From positions 806,001-870,000 of the forward strand of contig NZ_CP133480.1 of the NCBI RefSeq assembly GCF_031195445.1: 64,000 nucleotides of DNA, given 5' to 3'. Shown here piece by piece: positions 31,565 through 40,341 of this stretch. The stretch comes from Acuticoccus sp. MNP-M23. Its GTDB lineage: Bacteria; Pseudomonadota; Alphaproteobacteria; Rhizobiales; Amorphaceae. Position 1 is the first letter of the stretch. Each line of letters opens with the position of its first letter. The notes beneath the pieces are model-generated. The model made no database searches, had not been told where the DNA came from, and saw only the letters and a program-made list of their open reading frames with translations. A program made the position numbers and the translations under genes.

Positions 31565-32596
31565 ATGTCAGCCCCCAATCGCTCCGACGGCTCGGCTTCG
31601 CCAAGTGCCGTCAAATCCATCGTCAAAACTCTTCTCAACGGCTGGTCCTGGCTGTTCCTCGCGCTGATCCTTGCCTTTTTCGAGATCTACGCGCAGCGCA
31701 ACGTCGGAACGACCTTCATCTTCCGCGCCTACAACATTCAGGCGATCGGGGTCGCCGCCGCCCAGATTCTGGTGCTTGCCCTTGGGCTGACGATGGTTGT
31801 CGTCGCCGGGCATATCGACCTTTCCATCGCCTTCTCCACCGGCCTTGCCGCCGTGCTGATGGCCCTCGTCATCCGCCTGACCGACCCCATGGTCGGCGGC
31901 CTTCTCGCGCTGTTTCTGGGCATGGGCGCAGGCATTCTCGGCGCCATCGGTGTCGGCATCGTCAACGGGTGGCTGGTGGCGAGCCTCAATGTGCCATCGT
32001 TCATCGGCACGCTGGGCACGTTCGGCGTTGCGCGCGGCGTGGCGCTGATTGTCGCCGGCGGCGCCACGGTCTCCATCCGCTCCGAGGAAGCGCGCTTCTT
32101 CGGCAATGGCGAGGTCCTCGGCATCGAAATGCCCATCGCCGTCGCCATCGTGCTCGTCATCGCGTTCTATTACCTGCTGGCGCACACCAGGTTCGGCGTC
32201 CACACCTACGTCATCGGCGCCAATCGCGCATCGGCCGAGCGGGCGGGAATCAACGTCAAGCGGCACCTGATGATGCTGTTTATCCTCTCCGCGTTCACCG
32301 CGGGCGTGGGCGGGCTCATCTACACCGGGCGCTTCTCGGCGGGTGCAGCAAACGCGGGCGAACCGATCCTGCTTTATGCCGTTGCGGCCGTGTTCATCGG
32401 TGGCGCATCGCTCACCGGCGGACAGGGCACCATCATCGGGACCGTCATCGGCGCCATCATCATCGCGACCATCCAGTTCGGCCTCGTGTTCTCGGGCCTG
32501 CCGCCCTACTGGCAGTTCGTGGCCGTCGGCCTCGTCATCATCGTGGCCGTTCTCGTCGACCAGTCGCGCGACAAGCTGACGGGGCACCTGTCATGA
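31565..32596 (+). CDS. Sugar ABC transporter permease (RbsC/FrcC-like)
   Basis: This 343-residue CUT2 permease has about ten hydrophobic segments. Motifs are VVVAGHIDLSIAFSTGLAAV (about residues 77-96), FIGTLGTFGVARGVALIV, HTYVIGANRASAERAGINV (about 213-231) and GGASLTGGQGTIIGTVIGAI. It overlaps the ATPase gene by four bases. Confidence 0.88.
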   Translation: MSAPNRSDGSASPSAVKSIVKTLLNGWSWLFLALILAFFEIYAQRNVGTTFIFRAYNIQAIGVAAAQILVLALGLTMVVVAGHIDLSIAFSTGLAAVLMALVIRLTDPMVGGLLALFLGMGAGILGAIGVGIVNGWLVASLNVPSFIGTLGTFGVARGVALIVAGGATVSIRSEEARFFGNGEVLGIEMPIAVAIVLVIAFYYLLAHTRFGVHTYVIGANRASAERAGINVKRHLMMLFILSAFTAGVGGLIYTGRFSAGAANAGEPILLYAVAAVFIGGASLTGGQGTIIGTVIGAIIIATIQFGLVFSGLPPYWQFVAVGLVIIVAVLVDQSRDKLTGHLS

Positions 32597-33330
32597 GCGA
32601 ACCCATTCTGGTTGCAGAAAACCTCTCCAAGCGGTTCGGCGGCGTGGAGGCGGTGCGCGATGTGTCCTTCTCCGTCTACCCCAGCGAATGCGTGGTGCTG
32701 GCGGGCGACAACGGCGCCGGCAAGTCGACCGTCATCAAGATGCTGTCCGGCGTCTACGAGCCGAGCGGCGGCAGGGCCCGTTTTCAGGGCAAGGTGATTT
32801 CCGGCCGCCCGCCCGCCGAGGTGCGCGATGCGGGCATCGAGACCATCTATCAGGACCTTGCACTCGCCGATAACCTCGATGTCGGCCTCAACCTCTATCT
32901 CGGCCGCGAGAAGACGAAGCGCATTGCCGGCATCCCGTTCGTGGACCGTGCGGGAATGCGCGAGGAAGCCGCCAAGGTGCTGGAACGGCTCGGCATTGTG
33001 GTGCCCAACGCGGCGCTCCCGGTGCACAACCTCTCGGGCGGCCAGCGGCAGGCCATCGCCATTGCGCGCGCCATCCACTGGAAGGCGCGGCTTGTCATCA
33101 TGGATGAGCCGACCGCCGCGCTGGGCGTGCCGGAACAGCGTGAGGTGATGGCCCTCATCAAGCGGCTGAAGGCCGATGGCGTCGGCATCATCCTCATCAG
33201 CCACAACCTGCCAGACATCTTTGCGGCGGCAGACCGGATCATCGTGCTGGCGCGCGGCAAGGTTGCCGGCGAACGCACGCCCGACGAAACCAGCGACGAG
33301 GAAATTGTCCGCCTGATGATGGGCGGCTGA
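32593..33330 (+). CDS. Sugar ABC transporter ATPase, single ABC domain (FrcA-like)
   Basis: This 245-residue protein has one ABC domain: Walker A GDNGAGKSTV (about residues 36-45), Q-loop TIYQDLALADNLDV, signature NLSGGQRQAIAIARA and Walker B VIMDEPTAALG. Most CUT2 ATPases have two domains; the single-domain form resembles FrcA of the Sinorhizobium fructose transporter. It must therefore work as a homodimer. The stop overlaps the start of the PFK-like gene by one base. Confidence 0.9.
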   Translation: MSEPILVAENLSKRFGGVEAVRDVSFSVYPSECVVLAGDNGAGKSTVIKMLSGVYEPSGGRARFQGKVISGRPPAEVRDAGIETIYQDLALADNLDVGLNLYLGREKTKRIAGIPFVDRAGMREEAAKVLERLGIVVPNAALPVHNLSGGQRQAIAIARAIHWKARLVIMDEPTAALGVPEQREVMALIKRLKADGVGIILISHNLPDIFAAADRIIVLARGKVAGERTPDETSDEEIVRLMMGG

Positions 33331-34262
33331 TGCGCCTCGCAATCCTCACTTCGGGCGGCGATTCCCCCGGCATGAACGCCGCCGTCTGGCGCCTTGACCG
33401 CGCCGCCGCCGCCAGAGGGTGGACAGCCCTCGGCATCCCCGGCGGCTTTGCCGGACTGCTCGCGCGGAGCGCCGCTCCCATCGACCCCGCCATGGCCGCA
33501 CGCTTTGCCCGGCTGGGCGGCACGTGGCTCGGCACCTCGCGCCTACCGGACCTGCCGGCGCGGCTCGGCGAGATTGCCGGGGCGATCGACGCGCTCGGTA
33601 TCGGTGGCCTCGTCATCCTCGGCGGCAACGGGTCGCTGGCCGGCGCGGGGCGGATTGCCGAGGCGGCCGGCATTCCGGTGGTCGGCATCGCAGGCACCAT
33701 CGACAATGACGTTGCGGTCACGGATCTCTCGCTGGGCTTCGATACTGCCGTTGCCTACGGCATGGAGGCGGCGGACAGGCTGCGCGACACCGCCGAGAGC
33801 CTGCCGCGCTTCTTTGCGCTGGAAACGCTGGGCGGCCCCACCGGCCACATTGCAGCGGCGGTCGGCCGGCTTGCAGGCGCCGTTGCAACGCTGATCCCCG
33901 AAGAAGACGCCGACCTTGGCAAGGTGACTGACGCGGTCGGCGAGGCTCTGGCCGCCGGCGATCACGCCCTTGTCGTTGCCAGCGAAGGCGTCGCCAGTCT
34001 GGAGGCGACGCTCGGCACCATCGCCGAAGGGGTGGCAACGCGGCTGAGGATGGTCCGCCTCGGCCACGCCCAGCGTGGCGGCTCGCCCTCGGTGCGCGAC
34101 CGCGCCGCCGCCGCCGCCTACGCCGCACTTGCGGTGGACGCCATTGCCGAAGGGACAAGCGGCATTGCGGCGCTGAAGGCCGGCAGCCTGACCCTTGCCA
34201 CCTACGCCGAGCACCGGGACGCCGATGCGCCGGATCCCCGGCGCTGGCGCGGCTTGCTCTAG
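33330..34262 (+). CDS. 6-phosphofructokinase-family (PfkA) sugar-phosphate kinase
   Basis: This 310-residue PFK has GGDSPGMNA (residues 9-17), GTSR, AGTIDND (121-127; D125 is the catalytic base) and LGHAQRGGSPS. The usual GGDGS is GGNGS here (N100 replaces the Asp that helps bind Mg-ATP); the following Gly, associated with ATP rather than pyrophosphate use, is kept. It probably phosphorylates a ketohexose 6-phosphate at C1 for the aldolase two genes downstream. Because it sits in a sugar-uptake operon, a tagatose-, psicose- or modified-fructose-6-phosphate substrate is as likely as fructose 6-phosphate. Confidence 0.85.
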   Translation: MRLAILTSGGDSPGMNAAVWRLDRAAAARGWTALGIPGGFAGLLARSAAPIDPAMAARFARLGGTWLGTSRLPDLPARLGEIAGAIDALGIGGLVILGGNGSLAGAGRIAEAAGIPVVGIAGTIDNDVAVTDLSLGFDTAVAYGMEAADRLRDTAESLPRFFALETLGGPTGHIAAAVGRLAGAVATLIPEEDADLGKVTDAVGEALAAGDHALVVASEGVASLEATLGTIAEGVATRLRMVRLGHAQRGGSPSVRDRAAAAAYAALAVDAIAEGTSGIAALKAGSLTLATYAEHRDADAPDPRRWRGLL

Positions 34263-34267
34263 CGCCG

Positions 34268-35212
34268 ATGGAGCCGGTTTCGTCCTCCACCAGCCTCGGC
34301 CCCGGTGACACGCTCGTGGCGGTGGATGTCGGCGGCACCACCACCCGCGTGGGCGCCGTCACCCGTGAAGGCGCCGGCGACATGGACCGTTTCTCGAGCA
34401 GCCGGCTCGGCGGCGAACCGCTGGACTCGCTGGCTGCAATCATCCATGCAGCCGTCCCCCACGGCAAGACGCTCATCGGCGCCGTCGTCGGCCTTCCCGT
34501 CTCGTTCGACGCGGCGTGCATCGTGGCGCTGTCCTCGCCCAACCTTGCCGGCTTCGAGGGTGTGGCGGTGGCAAAGGAGCTGACAAAGAAGCTCGGCGTG
34601 CCGGTGGTGGTCGACCGGGACACGGTGCTGCTGGCAACCGGGGAATGGATTTCCGGCGCAGGCGCCGGTGCCGCCTCCATGCTGGGCGTCTTCATCGGCA
34701 CCGGCATCGGCGGCGCAATGCTGGTGGCGGGCGTTCCCTATCGCGGCGCATCCGGCGGTGCGGTGGAGGTGGGCCATCTGCCGATCCGCGACCATGGCCG
34801 CCGCTGCATCTGCGGCAACATCGATTGTCTGGAAGCCTACGCCTCCGGGCACGCGCTGGAGGCGATTGCCCGCGATGCCGGCGTCCCGGTGGCGGACGTG
34901 TTCACCCACCCTGCCGCGGCCGAAGGGGTTGCGACCTATGTCGGTGCCCTCGCCCATGGTCTTGCCGCGGCGGTCAACATGCTGGACCCGCATGTGCTCC
35001 TGCTTGGCGGCGGCCTCCATGGCCGGCCCGGTTTTCCGCGCGATGCCCTCGCTGCGGCCATCCGGCAGCACCTGCGCGCCCCGGTGCCAAGCACCAGCGT
35101 GGAGATCCGCCACGCCATCCTCGGCAGCGACGCCGTCCTCCACGCCGCCCCCGTTCTGTTTGCACGCGCACAGACCGGGCGGCGGTCAGCTCCCCTCCCA
35201 GTCCCCTGTTAA
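34268..35212 (+). CDS. ROK-family sugar kinase
   Basis: This 314-residue protein has phosphate-1 motif VAVDVGGTTTRVGAV (about residues 17-31), the catalytic Asp in VVVDRDTVLLATGEW (about 118), GVFIGTGIGGAMLV, and the ROK zinc motif EVGHLP...CICGNIDCLEAYASG (Cys triad about 180-187). It has no N-terminal helix-turn-helix, so it is an enzyme and not a repressor. It would make the sugar 6-phosphate used by the PFK-like kinase. The usual END triad before the catalytic Asp is altered, which may reflect an unusual substrate. Confidence 0.85.
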   Translation: MEPVSSSTSLGPGDTLVAVDVGGTTTRVGAVTREGAGDMDRFSSSRLGGEPLDSLAAIIHAAVPHGKTLIGAVVGLPVSFDAACIVALSSPNLAGFEGVAVAKELTKKLGVPVVVDRDTVLLATGEWISGAGAGAASMLGVFIGTGIGGAMLVAGVPYRGASGGAVEVGHLPIRDHGRRCICGNIDCLEAYASGHALEAIARDAGVPVADVFTHPAAAEGVATYVGALAHGLAAAVNMLDPHVLLLGGGLHGRPGFPRDALAAAIRQHLRAPVPSTSVEIRHAILGSDAVLHAAPVLFARAQTGRRSAPLPVPC

Positions 35213-35225
35213 CAAGGAACCTTTC

Positions 35226-36212
35226 ATGCTCACGCTCGGCAAACTGCGCGGCCTCGACTCCATGGCCGCTGCCAACGGCACCTACTCCATGCTGGCCCTC
35301 GACCACCGCAACTCCTTCGCGCAGCTGACCGCGGAAATGTTCAGCGGCAATGCCACCTGGGAACAGGTGGTTGCCGAGAAGGAGCGTCTCGCCCGCGCCA
35401 TGGCGGGGCACGCCACCGCCGTCCTGATGGATCCGCTGTTCACCGCTGGCCCGCTTGTGGCGAGCGGGGCAATTCCCGGCGCCATCGGCGTTGTGGTGGC
35501 CGTCGAACGCTCCGGCTTCGACAAGAGCGACGGCGGCCGCCTCAATGTGCTGGAACCGGGCTGGACGGTGGACGCGGTCAAGCGGATGGGCGCCGACGGC
35601 GTGAAGCTCCTCGTCCAGTATCACCCGTCCGAAGCCGCGGCTTCTGCGCAGGAAGATTTCGTGGGCAAGGTCGCCGACGCCTGCCGCGATGCCGACATCG
35701 CGCTCGTGCTGGAGCCGATCTCCTACGCCCCGTCCGGCAAGAAGACCGACCCGGCGTTCAAGGAAGCCCTTCCCGGCCTCGTTGCCCAGATCGCTAAAAC
35801 CTTCGATCCCTACGCCGACATCCTCAAGCTCGAATACCCGCTGCTGGACGATGCGCCCTTTGAAGACATGGTTGCCGCCTGTCAGGCGGTGACCGACGCA
35901 ACCCGCCTTCCCTGGGTCGTTCTTTCCGGCGGTGTTCCGTTCGAGGATTTCATGATGCAGGTGCGCGCCGCGTGCGAAGGCGGCGCGTCCGGCTTCCTGG
36001 GCGGCCGTGCCATCTGGAAGGAGGCCATGAACATTCTCGACGTCGACGGCCGTGACGACTTCCTGCGGCGCACCGCAGGACCCCGGATCGCGGCACTACG
36101 CGCCATCTCCGACGCGTCCGCCACACCATGGCGCGACCGGCCGGTGGCCAGGGAGGCAACCCGGATGGTGGATGGCTGGCACGGCACCTACGCCGGCGGC
36201 AACCAGGGCTGA
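35226..36212 (+). CDS. LacD-family class I aldolase (tagatose-bisphosphate aldolase-like)
   Basis: This 328-residue TIM-barrel aldolase of the DeoC/LacD family has MLALDHRNSFAQL (about residues 22-34), GADGVKLLVQYHP (Lys about 126), VLEPISYAPSGKK, DILKLEYPL (candidate Schiff-base Lys, about 202), PWVVLSGGVPFEDF and GASGFLGGRAIW. LacD cleaves tagatose 1,6-bisphosphate; the related YihT/SqiA cleaves sulfofructose 1-phosphate. With the transporter, ROK kinase and PFK-like kinase it completes an import, 6-phosphorylation, 1-phosphorylation and cleavage route to triose phosphates. There is no isomerase gene, which points to a ketose substrate. Confidence 0.85.
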   Translation: MLTLGKLRGLDSMAAANGTYSMLALDHRNSFAQLTAEMFSGNATWEQVVAEKERLARAMAGHATAVLMDPLFTAGPLVASGAIPGAIGVVVAVERSGFDKSDGGRLNVLEPGWTVDAVKRMGADGVKLLVQYHPSEAAASAQEDFVGKVADACRDADIALVLEPISYAPSGKKTDPAFKEALPGLVAQIAKTFDPYADILKLEYPLLDDAPFEDMVAACQAVTDATRLPWVVLSGGVPFEDFMMQVRAACEGGASGFLGGRAIWKEAMNILDVDGRDDFLRRTAGPRIAALRAISDASATPWRDRPVAREATRMVDGWHGTYAGGNQG

Positions 36213-36242
36213 GGCCGGAGCCAGCAGATTGAGGTCGGCGCT

Positions 36243-36459
36243 GCGCGCCGGCATCTCACTTGAAACGGTGCGAGGTGTTCCCCCTCGCGCTCCCCCATCT
36301 CGCCGACGGGCAGGGATTCAGGGCATCCGGCCGCTGCGCGTCCGACTGTCCTGAGCCCCTGATGCGAGCGTTTTTCGGGCGTCACCGGCGTCAAGGCCAC
36401 GTCCTCGCCATGCTCGCCTGCGGCTGCGCGTGGCTCCGGGCGCGGCCTTGACGCCGGCG
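36243..36459 (+). repeat. Structured intergenic repeat, copy 2
   Basis: This is homologous along its length to the element at 11233-11450 and in the same orientation. It keeps the second stem (36311-36322 with 36350-36361, with one mismatch and one wobble) and has a perfect 14-base outer stem (CCGGCGTCAAGGCC at 36385-36398 with 36444-36457). In that stem two base pairs that are G-C in copy 1 are C-G here, with both sides changed. It fills the gap between the aldolase gene and the convergent dipeptide operon. Confidence 0.85.
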
Positions 36460-36464
36460 ATGCC

Positions 36465-37454
36465 CTATCTTGACGGGTGACCGAGGGGGAAGTGGCAGGC
36501 GCTGGTGTGGCTGCCGTCATCGCCGTGCGCTGCGAGGGGGGGCTGTTCGCGCTGGCAGACGGGTTCGGCTGCGGGGCAGCGCGCTGCGAACGCGCAGCCT
36601 TGCGGGGGGTCGTATGGGTCGGGGAGCTGCATGTCCTCGTCTTCGGCAACGTCCAGCGGGCGGCCGGGGGCTGGCACGCTGCGCAGGAGAAGTGCCGTGT
36701 AGTGGTGCTGCGGGCGGGCAAACACCGTGCGAACGGGACCCACCTCCGCCACCTTGCCGAAATAAAGGATCGCAACGCGGTCGCTCACGGCCTCGACCAC
36801 CGAAAGGTCGTGGCTGATGAAGACGAATGTGAGACCGAGCCGCGCCTTCAGCTCCGCCAGAAGGTTGAGCACCTGCGCCTGCATCGAAACGTCCAGCCCT
36901 GAAACCGGCTCATCCAGCACAAGAAGCTGAGGGTCCGCTGCAAGCGCCCGCGCAATGCCCACCCGCTGCGCCTGCCCGCCGGAAAGCTCATGCGGATAGC
37001 GCTCCAGAAAGGACGGGTCGAGATTGACCAGCGCCATCAGCTCAGCGAGCCGGTCCTTGCGTTTTTCGGCGCCAAGCGCGGTCAGGTGACGCAGTGGAAT
37101 TTCGAGCGCGGCTCGGATGGTCTTGCGCGGATTGAGGGCGGCCGAATTGTCCTGAAAGACGTATTGGGTGACGCGGGCAGTTTCCGCGCGGCGGGCACCT
37201 GGCGTGATTGCGCCGCCCTCGCCTTCGATGCGGATGGTGCCGGCCGTGGGCGCATCAAGGCCCACCATCATCCGCGCGAGCGTTGATTTTCCGCAGCCGG
37301 ATTCTCCCACCACGCCCAGCGTTTCGCCCTTTCGGACGGCAAGCGATACGCCGCGCACTGCGTGAACCGCCGGGGCCGAACCGCCGAAGAGCCGGCGGCC
37401 GCCGCCAAAGGTGCGCACCAGGTCTGAAATCTGCATCACACTGTCAGACGGCAT
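36465..37454 (-). CDS. Dipeptide/oligopeptide ABC transporter ATPase (DppF/OppF-like)
   Basis: This 329-residue ATPase has Walker A GESGCGKST (about residues 50-58), Q-loop VFQDNSAALNPRK, signature LSGGQAQRVGIARA and Walker B LLVLDEPVSGLDVSMQ. The C-terminal oligopeptide-transporter domain contains four Cys (PQGCAFAARCPAAEPVC...C), a pattern known to bind an iron-sulfur cluster in DppD/DppF proteins. It is the last gene of the leftward dpp-like operon and overlaps the fused permease-ATPase gene by 11 bases. Confidence 0.9.
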   Translation of the reverse strand: MPSDSVMQISDLVRTFGGGRRLFGGSAPAVHAVRGVSLAVRKGETLGVVGESGCGKSTLARMMVGLDAPTAGTIRIEGEGGAITPGARRAETARVTQYVFQDNSAALNPRKTIRAALEIPLRHLTALGAEKRKDRLAELMALVNLDPSFLERYPHELSGGQAQRVGIARALAADPQLLVLDEPVSGLDVSMQAQVLNLLAELKARLGLTFVFISHDLSVVEAVSDRVAILYFGKVAEVGPVRTVFARPQHHYTALLLRSVPAPGRPLDVAEDEDMQLPDPYDPPQGCAFAARCPAAEPVCQREQPPLAAHGDDGSHTSACHFPLGHPSR

Positions 37455-39363
37455 CGGACGCCTCCAGCGGGTGGATGCAGCGCACGGCACGGCCTTCGCC
37501 GAAGGGTGCAATCTCGATCGGCGCCTTGCGGCAATCGTCCTTTGCGCGGGGGCAGCGGGCGGCGAAGGCGCACCCTTGCGGCAGGTCCGCCAGCGAGGGC
37601 GGACGGCCCGGAATGGTGGCAAGGTGCCGGTCCGGCTGGCCAAGCACCGGCACGCACGCCACCAGCGCTGCAGTGTAGGGGTGGGCCGGGGCCTTCAGGA
37701 TGTCGGCGGTGGGGCCGGTCTCGACGATGCGGCCGGCGTACATCACCGCCACCCGGTCGCAGACCGCGGAAACCACGCCAAAGTCGTGGGTGATGAAGAG
37801 CACGCCGACGGTGCGCTCCCGGCGCAGGCGGTTGAGGAGCGACAGGATCTGCGCCTGCACCGTCACGTCGAGCGCGGTGGTCGGCTCGTCTGCGATCACC
37901 ACCTCGGCACTGCCGGCAAGTGCCATCGCAATGCCGACGCGCTGGCGCATTCCGCCCGACAGTTCGTGCGGGTAGGCGGCAAGGCGGCGCGCGGGACTGG
38001 AAATCCGCACCAGCGTCAGAAGCTCCGCGGCGCGGTCGGCTGCCGCCTTCCGGCCCATCGGCTTGTGGAGGCGGATCGCTTCGATCAGCTGCTGGCCGAT
38101 GGTGAACTGCGGGTGCAGCGTGGACAGCGGGTCCTGGAAGACGTAGGAGACCGCCCCGCCGCGCAGGGTCCGCAGCAGCCCGGTGGGCATCGCGAACAGA
38201 TCGCGCCCCTTGAAGTAGGCCGCCCCGGCCGAAATCCGCCCCGGCGGCGAGGGCACCAGCCCCATCACCGACATGGCCGTCACCGACTTGCCGGACCCCG
38301 ATTCCCCCACAAGGCCGACGCACTCGCCCTCGCCCACATGAATGTCGATGCCGTTGACGGCCTTGATGGTGGCGCCGCCGAGGCGGAACTCGGTGGACAT
38401 GCCAGCAAGGTCCAGCGCCGCATCGGGGTGGCTCGATGCAGGCGGTGCAGCGCTGCGAGCCACCGCGGTGCGGGCGCTCGGCCGGGCAACCGCGCCTGAG
38501 CGCAGGCGCGGGTCGAGCACATCGCGCACCCCGTCGCCCAGAAGATTGATGCTCATGACGAGGACGAAGATCATCACCCCCGGCACCACCGAAACGTGCG
38601 GGGCGTTGAACAGGACCTTGCGCCCCTCCCCCAGCATGGAGCCGAGATCGGCCTGCGGCGGCTGCGCGCCGAGGCCTAGGAAGGAGAGGCCCGCGGTTTC
38701 CAGGATCATCCAGCCGACCGTGGTCGACATGGTGATGACGATGACCGGAAGAACGTTGGGAAGGACTTCGCGAAACAGGATTGCCGCGTCGTTCTGGCCC
38801 GAGAGACGGGCGGCATCCACGAATTCGCGGCGCGAGAGGCCGAGCGCGAGGCCGCGCACGTTGCGCGCAAAGAACGGGATGTTGACCACCGCGATGGCGT
38901 AGAGCGCATTGATGAGGCCGGGGCCCAGCACCGCAACAATGGCAAGCGCCAGGAGGATGTAGGGAAAGGCCAGCACCATATCGATGCCGCGCATCAATAT
39001 GCTGTCGACCCAGCCGCCGGCATAGCCGGCAACAAGGCCGATCACCGAGCCCACCAGCGCCGCAATCAGTGTGGCCGATGCACCGACCGCGAGGCTGACC
39101 CGCGTGCCCCAGACAAGGCGGGAGAGAATGTCCCGCCCCAGCGCATCGGTGCCGAAGAGGTGGCCATCGGTAAAGGGCGGGATCAGGCGCCGCGCGGGTG
39201 CCGTCGCGTCGGGATCGGCCAGCGGCAGGAGCGGGGCGAAAAGCGCAATGGCGACGATGAGCACCAGAAGGACAAGCCCGGTGGTTGCCAGCGTGTTGCG
39301 CAGGAGGAGCGACCATGCGCCCGGACGCGTGACAGCGGCGGCGGACCCTGCGGCGGCGGCCAT
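37444..39363 (-). CDS. Fused dipeptide ABC permease and ATPase (DppC-DppD fusion)
   Basis: This 639-residue protein joins a DppC-type permease to a DppD-type ATPase in one frame. The permease (about residues 1-290) has six hydrophobic segments and the EAA loop REFVDAARLSGQNDAAILFREVLPNVLP. A Pro/Ala/Ser-rich linker of about 35 residues follows. The ATPase (about 315-639) has GESGSGKSV, YVFQDPLSTLHP, LSGGMRQRVGIAMA, VVIADEPTTALD and a four-Cys C-terminal domain. No stop or frameshift lies at the junction. Such fusions are known in some proteobacteria. It overlaps the DppB-like gene (ATGA). Confidence 0.9.
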   Translation of the reverse strand: MAAAAGSAAAVTRPGAWSLLLRNTLATTGLVLLVLIVAIALFAPLLPLADPDATAPARRLIPPFTDGHLFGTDALGRDILSRLVWGTRVSLAVGASATLIAALVGSVIGLVAGYAGGWVDSILMRGIDMVLAFPYILLALAIVAVLGPGLINALYAIAVVNIPFFARNVRGLALGLSRREFVDAARLSGQNDAAILFREVLPNVLPVIVITMSTTVGWMILETAGLSFLGLGAQPPQADLGSMLGEGRKVLFNAPHVSVVPGVMIFVLVMSINLLGDGVRDVLDPRLRSGAVARPSARTAVARSAAPPASSHPDAALDLAGMSTEFRLGGATIKAVNGIDIHVGEGECVGLVGESGSGKSVTAMSVMGLVPSPPGRISAGAAYFKGRDLFAMPTGLLRTLRGGAVSYVFQDPLSTLHPQFTIGQQLIEAIRLHKPMGRKAAADRAAELLTLVRISSPARRLAAYPHELSGGMRQRVGIAMALAGSAEVVIADEPTTALDVTVQAQILSLLNRLRRERTVGVLFITHDFGVVSAVCDRVAVMYAGRIVETGPTADILKAPAHPYTAALVACVPVLGQPDRHLATIPGRPPSLADLPQGCAFAARCPRAKDDCRKAPIEIAPFGEGRAVRCIHPLEASDAV

Positions 39364-40307
39364 CAGCGCAGCCTCGGGTCGATCAGCATCTGCACCACGT
39401 CCGCGGCGAGATTGAAGAGCACATAGGCGGCCGCCACCACCAGCACGCCGCCCTGCACCAGAAGGATGTCCCTCTGCGCAATGGCATTGACCAGCATGGA
39501 GCCGATGCCGGGCCACTGGAACACGGTTTCCACGTACACCGCGCCGCCAAGGACGAAACCGGCCTGAATGGCGATGACCGGAATGACGGAGACCAGCGCT
39601 GCCTTGAAGGCATGCTTGAAGATGACCTTGCGCTCGGACAGCCCCTTGGCGCGCGCCGTGCGGATGAAGTCCTGCCGCAGCACCTCCAGCATGGCCGTGC
39701 GGGTGAGGCGCGCAATGACGCCGGTTGCCACGATCGCAAGCGTGAGGGCCGGGAGAACGAGGTGGTAGGCAATGTCCGCCGGTCCGCCGCCGCCATAGAT
39801 CGCGACCATGCCGCTTGCCGGAAATAGCCGCCAGGTGACCGCAAAGCCGAGGATGAGGAGAAGCCCCAGCCAGAAGGCCGGCATGGAAATGCCGACAAGC
39901 ACCAGAAATGTCAGCACCTTGTCGGTGAGGCCGTACTGACGCACGGCAGAGACGATGCCGGCGAGAAGGCCGAGGATCGACGCGATCACCAGCGCGGTGC
40001 CGGCCAGAAGCAGCGTTGCGGAAAGGCGCTCCAGCACCTCGTCCAGCACCGGGCGGTTAAGGGCGTAGGAGCGGCCGAGGTCGCCCTGCGCGAGGTTGCC
40101 GAGCCAGATGGCGTATTGCTCCGGCAAGGTCCGGTCGAGGCCGAGCTGGCGGTTGAGCCGCTCGACATTTTCCGGCGTGGCGTAGGAGCCGAGAATGGCG
40201 GTGGCCGGGTCGCCGGGGATCAGCGCCATGATCACGAACACGATCACGGTAAGGCCGAGCAGCACCGGGATTGCGGCGAGGAAACGCTTGAGGATTGTCG
40301 CGCTCAT
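39363..40307 (-). CDS. Dipeptide ABC transporter permease (DppB-like)
   Basis: This 314-residue permease has the DppB/OppB N-terminal segment (ILKRFLAAIPVLLGLTVIVFVIMALIPGDPA), the hydrophilic insert ENVERLNRQLGLDRTLPEQYAIWL and the EAA loop RQDFIRTARAKGLSERKVIFKHAFK (about residues 217-241). ATG 40307 gives the normal N-terminus. It pairs with the DppC half of the next protein. Confidence 0.9.
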   Translation of the reverse strand: MSATILKRFLAAIPVLLGLTVIVFVIMALIPGDPATAILGSYATPENVERLNRQLGLDRTLPEQYAIWLGNLAQGDLGRSYALNRPVLDEVLERLSATLLLAGTALVIASILGLLAGIVSAVRQYGLTDKVLTFLVLVGISMPAFWLGLLLILGFAVTWRLFPASGMVAIYGGGGPADIAYHLVLPALTLAIVATGVIARLTRTAMLEVLRQDFIRTARAKGLSERKVIFKHAFKAALVSVIPVIAIQAGFVLGGAVYVETVFQWPGIGSMLVNAIAQRDILLVQGGVLVVAAAYVLFNLAADVVQMLIDPRLR

Positions 40308-40341
40308 GCCGCCCCCCCAGCCGACTCGCCGCGATGCGCCA

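Noticed and set aside
34268-35212. ROK protein as a repressor for the TTTGCA palindrome
   Set aside because: It lacks the N-terminal helix-turn-helix of ROK repressors and keeps the zinc and catalytic residues of a kinase.
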